From Halisarca cf. caerulea (lineage: Eukaryota; Porifera; Demospongiae; Chondrillida; Halisarcidae), in assembly GCA_963170055.1 (NCBI GenBank), contig CAUJGJ010000037.1, positions 466,901-530,900 on the forward strand: a stretch of 64,000 nucleotides of DNA. The letters are read 5' to 3'. Positions 23,023-35,690 of the stretch are shown piece by piece. The notes beneath the pieces were generated by a model, which was not told the origin of the DNA, ran no database searches, and saw only the letters and a list, made by a program, of their open reading frames with translations. Both the position numbers and the translations under genes were made by a program. Position 1 is the stretch's first letter. Every line of letters starts with the position of its first letter.

Positions 23023-26000
23023 CTAAAGTCTAGAGCGAAAGAAGCTTTCCTTTGCTACCAGTTCTCTTGTAATCCTTGAAACAGATGTACAACCTGCATT
23101 CATGATGGAAGATATACTGCGTTAATACGACAAAGGAAGTGCACTATCTGGTCAAAGGCCACTCGATCCACCTCTGAATCTACACAACTTGATACAGTAA
23201 GTACAGGGTGAACTGACCTGACAGCATCATTGCTAAAGAAAACTCTTCATTCAATATTTGCAGAACCTTTTCTACTCCTTCTTGTCCCTGAAATTGGCAC
23301 ACAAATTGATGGATAAAGCAGTAATTTACAACTTTGAAGAACTTGAATTTGAATACTGGCAAGAGATATGGGTGCAATCAGTGACCTTGCCATGTTGGTA
23401 CTGTATGTACTAGTCTATCATGTGAAACACAAAAGTGCATGTCATGAAGGGAGCAGCTGGAACATTGACCCTTTGGCAATACTGTAACTTCCACTAGCCA
23501 CACTTACTTGTAGTCTACATTTCAGAATCTAACCATCCATGGGCCTCCCACACACTGTTCTATAATTATTGGCATGTACAACACTAACCTATAGGCTTCA
23601 CTATACTGCTAAGACTCCAAGTTAGATAACACATGCCCTGGATTGTGATTCTCAAAGGATTTTAGGGTTTATTCATCCTTGCTTCTGTACACAGGAAATT
23701 ATGAAGTGTATTTCTGGCCAGCAACTACCTACTAGTGTTGACGAATAGATGCTATCCATATGTCTACCTGTTACATACTAGTCTCATGTAGTTAGACCCT
23801 ACTCACCCACACATGGCATGTGGGCGAGTAGGGTCTGGTTCACGAGACTAGCTACATACTACAGTACTGTGGAATCTCAAGCTCATTATAACAAATCCCA
23901 GGGGACACTGAAATATAATATATACACTATTACATATAAATTATACAAAATTAATGTCAGAAATTCATTATAACCAGTTAAACTTTCTGTGTAAAATACT
24001 AAACTATGTCACATGAATTTATGCAAAAATTCACTGCATGTAAGAGACTTAGTGTTCTTTTGTATACTGCAGTGTTTCCAATGCAAATATCAAGTCAACA
24101 CAATAGCCAGAGAGACAGCAGTGTCCTGTGATAAAATCCAACCATTCAACTAGCCCAAGGGGTCCACAACTAGGCAATATGACGTACGAAATTCTGCAAT
24201 CCCACTGAGATTGCACAAGATTTCAAAGATTGCACTAAGATTGCAAAGATTTTGGAATAAGATTTCGCAAGATTTTGCCTAGCGAGATTTCAAGATTTCA
24301 AGACTTCGCCTGAGATTTCCAGATTTAAGATAAAATTTCAGGGTTTCAGGCAAGATTTCAAGATTTTGTTAGTGATTTTGGGATTTCAGCTAAGATTTCT
24401 CACAGGATTTCAAATGCATACAAGGGATTGCAGATTTCAAGATTGCACCACAAGATTTCAGGATTTCACTTGCATGAGATTTCACTCGATGTGTACGAGA
24501 TTGCACCAAGTTGTGGACCTCTCGGACTAGCCACACAATGTCATACAATACATTTAAAGTGATACACATCTAGTGCAGTGTAACTTCCTTGCATGGTGGA
24601 GGATTTTAATACTTTCTTATGTACCTTGTAAGCCAGTCCCCATAGAACTGGTCGGCCTATGAATACAGCTCGAGCTCCCAAAGCAAGTGCCTTCAGAACA
24701 TCAGTGCCACGTCTCACTCCACCGTCCAAGTACACTTCACATTTTCCACACACAGCATCCACAATCTCCTTCAGGACTTCTATCTGCATAGGAAGAAAAC
24801 ACCACTCATTATACATCATTCAATCAATCAACCAATCATTATTTAATGTGCACACAATGTCATGTTCATGTACAGATACTAGAGCAATGAGATACCCAAT
24901 GAGGCCGGCAAAAAGTCAGAATAGAGCAGAACATTGACTCTTAGTCAGATTAGTTGAAGCGGGCTCACTACATTATAAATAACGTTCTATTAATCTTGCG
25001 ATCTTTGCAAGCTTGGTCCTTAATCATAGCAACCTTTCCATCTGTATTTAAATTAATCATTGAATTCACTACTCAGTTCACAAGCATGTGCAATATATAT
25101 ATATATATAAATATATATATATACTGCATGTATAGATGCTAATTTTCGTAGGGCATGCACAAACTTGGTTATACTCGCAATTTTATTATTTTTGCGAATG
25201 GACCAGTCCCTATCATATGTATTAGATTTAATTTAATAGAATATGCTTGTATTTAATGAAATTTTTGCAATGGAATTTTTGTGAATGTATTTTCCTTCAT
25301 GAAATTTGTGAAGAAAAGTCCTGTGAAAATTAGTGCCTACATACAATACATGAAAACCACTTGGTCTAACACATTGTCAATCAAACGTCATGTAATTCTG
25401 TATGCTCACTGATTGACTTACGGTGGCTGGTACACCATCAAGTTGACGTGCTCCATGGTTAGAGACTAGGATTCCCTTCACACCTAACTCCACAGCAATG
25501 CGAGCATCCTCTGCTGTCAGTACGCCTTTCACTACCACTGGCAGGGATGTGATGCTCATCAACCAGGTGATGTCTTTCCATGAAAGGGAACTGTCAACAA
25601 ATGCTTTACTCAGTCTGTCTAGTAAGGAACTCTTCTCCTCTTCAGTACTTTCTTTACTTGGTTTGTCCCGAGGATGGGTGTCAGTGTAGTTGGCGAGAGT
25701 CAAATGAGGGGGAAGGTTAAATTTGTATCTCATAGTGCCAAGTCTTTTCCCAACTGCTGGAGCATCTATTGTTACAACAAGAGCTTTGTACCCACTTGTT
25801 TCAGCACGTCTAATTAGACTTGTTACCAATTCTCGATCCTCAGACACATAAAGCTGGAACCAGTGCAGACCTCCTTTTGATGCCCTTGCTACCTGTTCAA
25901 TGCTTGTGGTAGAAGAAGAACTCAGTACCATACATGTGCCATGGAGGGTGCATGCTGAACACAAAGGAAGAATAATTCTAAAAGTGAGAAGAACATATAA

Positions 26001-27909
26001 TAGAGACTACTATCAACAACAATCCAGCATACCTCTAACAGTGGCTGCCTCTCCATCAGGGTGTGCAACACACTGCAAGGAGGTAGGGGACACGCAGACT
26101 GGGAAGCTGATAGGCTGATCAAGGAGAGTAGTAGTAGTTGTTATTTTTGACACATTGCACAAGACTCGAGGTTGCAGTCTGTACCTGCAAGCATGGGAAA
26201 TATATTTGACCCAAACAAACATGTGATAATATATCACATCATTATGGAGTACACGTGACACAAAAACAAAATGGCCACATATATATTTTGGTACACAAAA
26301 TTGCGCTAAAGAGTGGCTTTCAGTACATTGTTATTTAGACTCAATTGTGGTTGTAGTTACAGACTATCTACTGTATGTTAAAATGCATATAATTATAGTT
26401 ATTAACTATTAATCCCTTCTATATATATATCAGCTAATCATGGTTAATATGAATGGGGAACCTACATCATGGAAACCCAACATTGCATGAAAAACATAAA
26501 AATTAAAGCAAATTATACATACTGTTAGAGAACTACGGCTAGAGCATAGAAATAAACATAATTTTTAGCTGCTACATAAAGCAAACCAATGAATCATACA
26601 AGGGCTTGAATGACTGATACACAGTGTTCTAGCCAGAAAAAATTCACAGTGCGGAGCATCACTCGTAAACGGTACCATTCTTTTATTTCATGTTGTGCCC
26701 CTTACAAGCTGAACACAACAATCCAACCACTGTTGTCCCAGCAACGCTATAAATTGGAATATGCCATGGGAGATCCTCTTTCCATACTACATTGTGCCCA
26801 ACACAAATAATGTTTTTTTGCTTCTGAATCTATTCTACTCAGCGTGGTGGATCTGACACACAGCGTGGTGCTGCACCACAGTACCATGCTTTAGTGAGAA
26901 CACTGGATACAAGTTGCATGCCATACATAACTACTACGACAGTGAAAATGATCAGTGATTTAATGACATACAGATATATATCAGATCATTATTAAATTCA
27001 GTCGGGAAAAGAATTTTGATGGATCCGAATGCAGAATAATGCTACATTTAGCATGTAGTATTAGGTAGTCTATACTGTCACACCTGGTTTACCCAACACT
27101 GGTTTAATTATCCTCTTTTATCCCAAACTACGCTGTGAATCACCATCACTACTCTGCATGTGTGCAATTCACCCCGATTTATCCAACACCTGGTTTATCT
27201 GACACAAATTATAAAGAACAGATACTCTGACTGTATATGGTCAGATAAATGAGGGCCCACTGCATACTTTTGATGCAGATATTTCAAATAATAATCATTA
27301 TAATTTCCGGCTTGGCAAATTTGTAATGTCAAGGTTCTTTGATGACAATAACTGTGTTACTTTGACATTCCTACAGTTGCTGCCTACCACCATAGACACA
27401 GCTGTTCACAAGACGGAATAAATTATTAATCCTTGAACAAATTAATGCAATTAACCATTGAATCAGATGTAAACTGTACTCAGTGGTATGCAATCATAGA
27501 TGATGATGCATTAATGCAGAACTTATTGTTAGCTGAGTGTAGGGCAAAGTGGAGTAACTTGTAACTGGAGAATAAAGGCAGTGCACGCGGCAGCAGCACT
27601 GAGTGACAGGCTTTGTTCTCCATTGGTGTGGTCTTAGCAATGACAAGTATGACTAGACAGCTTGGCTGTAGGAAAATATATCGACCCTGTTCCAAGTTAC
27701 CCCGCTTTATTATACTCTTTTGGACAGCACAGTTAGAAGCACACTGCTTAGCACCTTCCAAACGCTTCCACGTTGTCTCTGAGCGTCTGCTCGCCATCAG
27801 CTCCTGAGGCAATGAAGTGATAGGTGTTTCTATCTACCTTACGTTTTGCTATTTCCACAATGTCATCAATGCAGACCGGGTCAATAGCAGCACTCAAAGT
27901 ATTCGTCAT
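23023..27909 (-). CDS. Peroxisomal 2-hydroxyacid oxidase, copy b (HAO2-like features), 6 exons
   Basis: Exons in transcript order: 27755-27909, 26033-26184, 25422-25954, 24625-24783, 23218-23287, 23023-23093, all GT-AG and in phase, giving 379 residues. The fold and function are as for copy a (FMN-dependent alpha-hydroxyacid oxidase). At the position of the substrate-binding tyrosine it reads YHFIASGAD, so Phe replaces Tyr. Around the second substrate loop it has [11 protein letters not shown] in place of [11 protein letters not shown]. The C terminus is SRL, a weaker PTS1 variant. Vertebrate HAO2, which prefers longer or bulkier 2-hydroxyacids, also has Phe-Ile at that place and ends SRL (recalled, not searched). 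Exon lengths 2-6 equal those of copy a exactly (152, 533, 159, 70, 71). The ATG at 27907-27909 was chosen because an upstream in-frame extension starts only at GTG. Confidence 0.9.
23779..23850. mobile_element. 72-bp hairpin element (MITE family B)
   Basis: TAGTCTCATGTAGTTAGACC at the left pairs with GGTCTGGTTCACGAGACTA at the right. The inner CTACTCACCCACA / TGTGGGCGAGTAG extends the stem, leaving a loop of about 6 bases. It lies in intron 4 of oxidase b, with the same ends as 15725-15806. Confidence 0.8.
24149..24533. mobile_element. AAGATTTCA-repeat foldback element, copy 2 (intron of oxidase b)
   Basis: Terminal inverted repeats AGGGGTCCACAACT (left, about 24158) and AGTTGTGGACCTCT (right, about 24509) flank a body made of degenerate AGATTTCA / AGATTGCAC / GATTTTG units. 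ACTAGCC occurs directly outside both ends (24149-24155, 24527-24533), a possible 7-bp target-site duplication. No ORF. Confidence 0.7.
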
Positions 27910-28145
27910 TTGTGTTCGGAGAGTCCTTATAGGCACGCGGAGTTGTCTAATCTCTCCGGCGTGGCCAGCAAGATTCCCTATGACACCGGGCAGCCCCTTT
28001 TCCTTAATCCCGTCCTACTAGAAACAGAAAGGATCTGGTGTCAAACGACACTTTTTCTGTTGCAGATATTCACACCGACTTTTCTGCTTGCCTTAGATAG
28101 GTCTACTGTAGTATCTAAGAGAAAGTGGGCGTAGTGTAAAGCTCG

Positions 28146-28196
28146 TATAAAGTAGTCTCGGAATCAGAGACTACTTTATAGTCCGAGACTAGGTAT
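28146..28196. other. Perfect 14-bp stem palindrome in the oxidase b / RRS1 divergent promoter
   Basis: TATAAAGTAGTCTC (28146-28159) and GAGACTACTTTATA (28167-28180) are exact inverted repeats around a 7-base loop, followed by a third related half-copy (TCCGAGACTA). It is either a MITE family B relic or a regulatory site in the 510-bp space between the divergent starts at 27909 and 28420. Confidence 0.65.
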
Positions 28197-28419
28197 AAAG
28201 TGGGGTAATTCGGGACAGCTGATTAGAAGCAGAGTCAACAACTTGCAGGCCTTATTCTTCTCAGTTATCTATGGGAATTGAGGATTCAACTTTGTGACAA
28301 ATATGGCTAGTCAGCGTAGCTGTATGCTGTAAAACTCGGCTGTAACCCTCCAGTGATCCGTTTTGTCCCACGTGCAGGCTTGATCACGCGCATACACGCC
28401 TTGTCCGCGTGCCTCGAAA

Positions 28420-31336
28420 ATGGCCGATGTAGAATCGATTTTGCGGGCTCAGAAAGAAAAGTATAAATCTGTTGAAGTAAAGAAGGACATTGGTATTCAT
28501 CTAGATGTTGGAAATTTAATGGTGTCTGATGTTAATTTGATTGATAACGACATTTTTAAGTGAGTTGTCACTATACTTAGCAGTTTTGTTATTGCTGATC
28601 CTACAACCTCAATTTTTTTATGCATACTATCCTGTATATTGGCATTAAATGCATTTTTTAACACTGCAGTCATGGTAAAATCTAAAGCAGATCTGTTATG
28701 CTATATCGACACAGAGTGCATGCTACATGATATGCCTGGTCCGTTTCTGTTTATACATTATTGTTCTGAATCGAATCATGAAGCAATTGTGATACAAAAC
28801 GAGGACTCGAACTGTAAGTATAGAGTATCTATGCTTGGACACAGGGTCGCATGGCGCATGGCTTGGTTTGCCTGCAATGTTACACCTGGTTCCTGGCAAG
28901 GCAAAGTGAAAGCAAAGTGATCAGGCTTCGGACACAGGGTTATTTTTCCCCTGCCTGGCTGGAGAGAGTAACATTATGCATACCAAAAACTGTTTGGTGA
29001 CATGATTTCTCCCTGTTGTTTCATTGTGGAGGGCTATGTAATGATCCACTGTAATACTTTATGCTTACTACCTCAATGCTACTGGCAAGATTCCCATCAC
29101 AGTATCTGAATTTACCTGGAACATGTTTGACTGGAGCTCAGGTTTGCATGATGGACGTGTATAGATTGAGCTCCTTTTTACTTTTTGTGTGTAGAAGAGA
29201 TACAGACTCGTATTTGAAGGATGTCACAAGGGATAACATACAGTTATTAGTGAATGAAGTATGGAAGGTAACATTGTTTGTGCAACTCACCGAATGTCTC
29301 CACAAGCCCCTTGTTCAAGCGGTGTATGCATACATCATGTCCATGTTTTAGCACTATATACCATACCCTATGTTGTGTGTCATGCTGTGTACTTTAAGAA
29401 CGATAGACATATTGTGTTCTTTCTATCCCTGTTCTCTGAATACTGTATAAGTTGTGTATGTTTGTATTCTGATTTACTGTAGTTACCAACGGAAAGGGTT
29501 GATGAGGTTGTTTTAGGTCTGGTGAGTTGGATCTTTGCTTTGTTGCAGCTAGTGTTCACCAGCTAGTGTTCGTCTTTGTTACAGCTAGACTAAGTGTTCC
29601 ATCTGTGTGTTTCAAGTACAAAATATTATGATAGCATGCATCTCTCTACATATGTGTAGATTCCACCACCTACAACAATACTACCTAGAGAAAAACCTGT
29701 AAGCTGCAATATGTTTGCGAGTGTACTCTTTCAATTGTCTCTATGTTGTCTCCTTTTGTATTCATTTGTATTCATTTGTGATGAAACACTAGGTACCGAA
29801 GCCAAAGCCTCCAACTAAATGGGAATTGTATGTAAAGAAAAAGGTCAGGGTTCAAAGCACTTTGTAAGATGTGCTGCATGAAATGTGTCACTTTTGTGAT
29901 TGTCTGTCAGCATCCAAGTGTGTTATTTCAGTTTCCACTTGATTCCTTGTTACTACATGATGTAGGGAATTCAAAAAAAGAAAAGATCAAGAATGGTATT
30001 TGATGAAAAGTCAGGGGTGCGTAAGTGGATAGCTGCAGCATATTTAGCAACAATTTTTATGATCCTTTGCCTTTCACGAGTCTATCTCTCCTGACCAGGA
30101 ATGGAAACCTCGATGGGGTTACAAGCGCATCAGCGATTCTAAAGAGGACTGGCTACTGGAAGTCCCCAGCAATGCTGGTATGCTCATGGACCTTGTTGTC
30201 TCAAGGGAATTGATGCGTTTATGATAATCACTCATTCTGTGGTTGTATAAAGGTGTACCAAAACTCACAGATGTAGTATTTTCAAAGATGCAAGCATAGT
30301 TAGTCACTCAGTTGGGAAAAGACACATATATGTGTACGTAGTTTGGTTTCTGGGGGTTTTTCACTCACAGAAGAATTCCTTTTATCTTTTGCACTTGTTT
30401 GGGATACTTGGTGGGCTGAGCTCAGATGTAGAAATTTGTTTCCAACATGCACACGTTGTGTAAAAATGTTTGTATCAGTGGTGGTTACTGTACTTTGGTT
30501 TGGAGTTTGTATGTGCATAGTATCACTATGTGAGTTTTTAGGAGTGTTGCACTGATACAAAATTATCTTATGTTTCAATAGTTAGTGACTGTAGTTGTTT
30601 GATATTGGTAGAATAAATTGATTTGTTTCTCGTGAACAGGAGACAATGATGTGAAACAAATTGATAGTATGATTCTCTAGTTGGAATATTGTGTGTACTT
30701 TATTGTGGTGGTGGTAATATTGGGCTGTATTGAGATGTACAGTTGCAGATTCAGATTCAGTCAATTGTAGCATAATTTGAAGCCTTGAAAGTCTCAATAC
30801 CAATTAATGCAAGGGAATCAAATTACCCTAAACCAAGGCCAAGCTAGCGTGATGATCATTCAGCTCCTTTCAATTGTGTCAGTTTGTGTTTTGTTGTAGT
30901 GCAAAGTGCATATGTAATAGATTTTGTCTTGTTCTTTCTTGCAGATCCCTTTGAGGACCAATTTGAGAAGAAGCAGAAGGACAAGAAGGAACGTGTAGCC
31001 AAGAATGAATATCAGAGGCTAAGGAATATAGCTAGGCATGAGAAGGGAATCAGACTACAAGGTACCCATCCTTTAGCCAATTTTGTAATATATTGTAAAC
31101 AGCTATTATAGGTGTGCTAGGGTTGTATATAGGTGGTACAGCTATCCTACATGCACTTGCTCACTTATATATTTATGTACATATGTGTACATGTACACAT
31201 TTAAAGTTAAAAGAATTGGTCAGATTTAGGAAATTTCAGAAGTGCAGTCTGTTGGAAATATTAAACATACACACACACACACACACGCACACACACACAC
31301 ACATACACACACACACACACACTCACACACACACAC

Positions 31337-31429
<93 letters not shown>

Positions 31430-34400
31430 AACACGTCCCATATGTCCATGAATACTTATGATTATGTACACATTCGTGAGGAGTAAGACTGCATCATCAT
31501 GGTACATGTCTCCTTACAGTGTGTAACAGTTTATGTTTGCTCTTGAACATGTTTTTGGCTTCTGGTTACAAATCATGTTCTGTTGAAAGGCTTTTGCATA
31601 ATAGTTTGGCTAGACTTTGTGAATTTATATAAACACAGTGTACTGTATATTGAGTTTTTTGCAATCTATACTATTCATGAATGTGGAAAATGCGCTTTAT
31701 TTGCCACATATGTTTACATGTAGTTTGTCATATTCATAACGTTTGCACTAATTAGATCTCGTTACAGGCTTATCTTGTGAGATGAAGCAAATTATGAAAT
31801 TTTTGACTCTAAATTTCCCGATATAAGATAGTTGTATTTGTTTGGCTCTGTACAGCTCCTTTGCTACCTTCTGGGCAAAGTAAAGCAAGTAAAGAGCAGG
31901 TCTGTAGGATTATGGCAACAATGATTGCATGTATTTTTGTAATATGATTATGTAATTCCCTGCTAATCTTTTCCCTGCAGTTAAGACAGAGTATTACAAG
32001 AGCAAAAATGTCCACTGCATCAGCTGGCGTATTCCAGCCTACACTTGTAAATTGTTACATCTAAAACCTAAGAAGTCTTTTTGTGTAAGTATAATGTGTA
32101 CATATTCTGTATTCATGCTACAGCCCAAAGAGCCAGCCCCTAAACATACCGGTAGAAAAAGGAAGGTAGGTTTGAATCACATAATTTCTAATATATATGT
32201 ATATATTTGTATACATACTATGTTTTTTTTATTTACTGCATAATACATGTATATTTTATGGATATTTATTTTGGCACTTATGTCTGTATTACAGCTATAT
32301 CTGGTGTCCTTGTAGTTTGAATCTGTTATTGGAGACATGGAAAGTGAGAGAAAGAGAGCATTGGAAGTGTTTGAGAAAATTCAAAAAAAGAAACCTGTTT
32401 TGGATGCCTCCAGGGTATGCTATAGGCATTTGTGTTCTTTCAATTTTGCTTTAGTGTACTTTTCTTGTAGCCATGGAGATATACCCCACCCTCCCCTTTT
32501 AGTAGAAATTTGTGTATCTAGTCTTTTCTATGCGGGTAAATTTCCTGTCTTTAACTTCTATTGGATTATTGAAGTATTGGGATTTTGACAATTAGAGCAG
32601 ATGATTCAATGAATTCTAACTATTGTACTTCAATTTCAATAGCACGAAGTCAATGTTATGTTCCTTGTAAGAGGACTTGCAAATTGATTAAATTTGACCA
32701 TCATGAATGGATGGATGTATGAACATGTGCAGTAGGATGTTGATCTTGTACTCTTACGTCTTCAAGAAGCAAGTAGGAAACCTTGTATGTAGTTTTCACC
32801 TTTTAGTACCACTTAACAGAAAATTGACTCATGTAGAGCTTGGTCACGTAACCTATCCATACACAGTGAAACCTAAGGACATCGTTGTAACCAGGGTGTG
32901 CTGCCCTATATATGGAGGTGTTGAATGTCCTTTAGTAGCCTTCACTAGAGGTTTCAATTTAGTGTATAGTTAATGTTACTAGCATTACTGGATGCTACAT
33001 ACTTCACAAAATCATGGTTTAATAAGCACAAACTGGAATTTCACAGAAGTACATAGCTTGAAATGCAATGCAGTGGTATAGTTGTCACAGTGAATCAGAT
33101 GCTTTTTGATGTGCACTATGCATGACTTGTAGTGTTTTCTACATAACATTGAATTTGCTTCAGTTACTGCAGCAGTTGATATTTTCTTCAGCAACATACG
33201 TCCCATATATTCCCATTTTTTCGGTTTCCTTATTCTTCAGCACCTAACTAAACAGGTTCAGATTACTCTCTAATTTCAACTAAAGTAGCTTTCCCTAATT
33301 TCTAGTCTTTGGCTCTATTTTTGGCAAAAACAAAGTTTGAGCATGTTTTGCCCCTTATAGCACTGTATTCCTCAATCCTTGTTCTCTTGTTATCTATCAA
33401 GGCACAAGTCAGTGGTGGTCATTTTGAGTGTTCAAGTTATTTACACAAAAAATTGATAAAATAACGAAACGATTATAGACATGCATACCTTCTAGTGTGC
33501 CATATTCACCAAATCCACTTTTAAAGAATAGTAAAGCATTGATTTAGGCCTCCTACTGGTCTAAGTACATGTAATACCTACAAACAGAACCCGTTACAAG
33601 AATTCTGCCCTTTTTAACCTAATCTTTTGTTGTGACTCTATAATATGTCATCATTTTGCCCTATTTTTCATTGTGCTTCTAGTTCTAACCATTGTATGCG
33701 CACGTTTCTCTAATTGCTGACCTGGACCTGAAATTTTCTCTGCCAAAGAATTAGGATTTATACTGTACATACATTTTTTACATGTACATGCCATCTACTC
33801 TTGCATTCTGTTTACCAGTAGAACCATATTGATTTCACTTCATGATGCGAAGTAAAAGGTATGGTTGTTATAATTTTTATACGTTGACCATCCTACAGGC
33901 TGCTAATAAACATTTGGCTGAAGAGCAGAAAAGGTATTCTAGGGATAACATATGTTGTGCATACATTGTATGTACTGTAAAATGTGTAATGTTGTATGTA
34001 CTATGTGTCAGGAAATTTGTGCAGTTGATAATTTTTGCAGAGTTAATAGTTTAAATGGATTTGCAAAATTATTGGTCCCACATCTGTGGGATGTGGGAAT
34101 TTGCACACTACACCTGGTCCAACCAAACTTTGTCTAGCCCTATGCCCATCTAACCTTATGCATGCCCATATAGCCTCCTGGTTCCAGTGTTTTTTTTTAC
34201 AAATTGAATAGAGCATTATTCATATGTGTGTCTATACTTAGTCTAGTACATATGTGTACAGTGGAACCCCTCTAATCCGGACACCTTGGGACCTGAAAGC
34301 ACTGTCCTGATTATCGAGGTGTCCTCACTGCAGGGGTTGGAGATGTATTATGGCTTGTTATAGTGGAGTATTAGGTTCCCGTGGTATGTGTCCACATTAG

Positions 34401-34664
34401 AGGGGTGTCCCCGATTCAGGGCCTGGATTAGAGGGGTTCCACTGTACTGGATTACAGAGGATTCACTGAACTTCAGTATTTGAGCTGTATTGGAATTGCA
34501 CATGCTTAGTTTGTGCATTTGTGTTATTTGTAATTAACAGCCATGCAATCCCTTTCTACCGTGGTAGTGGTAAGAAAGTACAAAAGTCAGGAAAGAAAAG
34601 TAAATCACAGATCAAGAAGATGAACGGAGCAAAGAAATCAAGGAAAAAGGGTGGAAGACGGTAG
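28420..34664 (+). CDS. RRS1: Ribosome biogenesis regulatory protein RRS1, 14 exons
   Basis: Exons: 28420-28559, 29195-29267, 29483-29521, 29660-29698, 29793-29843, 29966-30016, 30099-30177, 30945-31061, 31856-31899, 31981-32046, 32124-32165, 32316-32414, 33899-33933, 34541-34664. All are GT-AG and in phase, giving 332 residues (human 365). RRS1 with RPF2 loads the 5S RNP onto the pre-60S ribosome in the nucleolus (family knowledge). Conserved features: [31 protein letters not shown], a proline-rich [18 protein letters not shown] stretch across exon joints, [56 protein letters not shown]. The C terminus is a Lys/Arg/Ser/Gly-rich basic tail, as in other animals, suited to nucleolar targeting. 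The 2-kb intron 13 holds no gene I can see; intron 8 holds a CA/GA microsatellite. Confidence 0.92.
31266..31425. repeat. CA then GA compound microsatellite (RRS1 intron 8)
   Basis: About 130 bp of AC repeats with ACGC/ACAT/ACTC interruptions, followed by about 27 bp of AG repeats. Confidence 0.95.
34070..34200. repeat. Partial copy of the GTCTAGCCCTATGCCC foldback family (RRS1 intron 13)
   Basis: GGAATTTGCACACTACACCTGGTCCAACC...CTTTGTCTAGCCCTATGCCC is shared with the right arm of the element at 56862-57720. Only part of one arm is present. Confidence 0.6.
34259..34444. mobile_element. 186-bp MITE family C, CAGTGGAACCCCTCTAATCC ends
   Basis: Begins CAGTGGAACCCCTCTAATCC and ends GGATTAGAGGGGTTCCACTG, about 20-bp near-perfect terminal inverted repeats flanked on both sides by TA. 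There is no ORF; the TA duplication points to Tc1/mariner/pogo-type mobilisation. It lies in RRS1 intron 13. Other copies: 36241-36427 and 49137-49324; diverged: 53862-53961, 54079-54284. Confidence 0.85.
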
Positions 34665-35048
34665 TATTCTTAAATTTTTTTGTTATCAACACTTTGGGTC
34701 TTTGCATATATATTGTATTGTCAATGACAAGGAATTTCGACTATTTTACAGTTTGCCCTCCATTTGTAATTATAGCATATAGCTTCAGTTAATAACTGTT
34801 ATTGCATTTCATGAAGCGTCACTTGTCCGAGCCTCTGTTATCCATCACTTCATGCACTTTTCCAGCCATCAACATTTAGTGCGTAATACCCACAAATCGG
34901 CACACTAGCTGCCACGATCTCTATTTTATAGATGCAAGTGTCAGCCCTGCTAATGTTTACAGATGAATGTATGCTTGATATGTGGTAACAGTAGTGTGAT
35001 ATGAGAGGCAGATAAAGTATAATATATTATATATTATTATTATTATTA
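34665..35048. other. Intergenic DNA downstream of RRS1
   Basis: A/T-rich, without recognisable genes. It ends in a TATTATTATTA stretch (35025-35048) which is the tail of the reversed LINE fragment that follows. Confidence 0.6.
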
Positions 35049-35690
35049 GGTCATAATAGGCCAAAATGGCCCTTGGACCAAATAGATTGAGTGGCTTAAG
35101 ATGGCTAAAATTGAAATGTGTATAGAAAGAAAACGTTGAATGACGAAGTTAAGGCATGGACATGAAAGTGTATGTCTTGTGAGGCCATATTTAAATAGAT
35201 AAATACCCAAGTTGGTACAAAACATATGTGCTTAATGAGTGAAATTCCGTAAGTCTTAATCAATTATTAAGTACGCAGTAGAAAATAATGTTAATTTACA
35301 ATTATAATAACATAGCAACATTACACAACATAATTAATACTATACTGAGTACAAGCACATTTAATACTTAACCTATTATAATACTATGAAGGTAGCATGA
35401 TGATGTTCGATCGATATTTGAGGCCTCAGTATACAAATTTGGCACATTCCAGCAATAATTGGGGTTGTTTGGACTTCATGATGAATACACTTTTGTCATA
35501 GTTAGAAAGCCATTGGAAGTGGTGATTGGTCTTTTGTGCAATTGATAACATTGGTGCATGACCTGAGATGCTCAAGACTTGGACATGCAACTAAAAAGTG
35601 AACCTCATTCTTCACCTCTTTAATTGGTGTTGCAAATAGTGCAGACTCTATAATTATTATGGATCTGCTGTGCCCCACCCCCATCTACAT
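35049..35690 (-). pseudogene. 3' end of a LINE related to the 540-5375 element
   Basis: On the minus strand, frame 35684-35502 reads VKNEVHFLVACPSLEHLRS, the same cysteine/histidine knuckle motif (E-x-HFL-x2-C) as the C terminus of the first LINE. The 3' UTR ends (35079-35049) with a GGTCC...GGACC-type stem-loop like that at 5314-5339, followed by a trinucleotide A/T tail. Only the 3' part survives. Confidence 0.65.
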
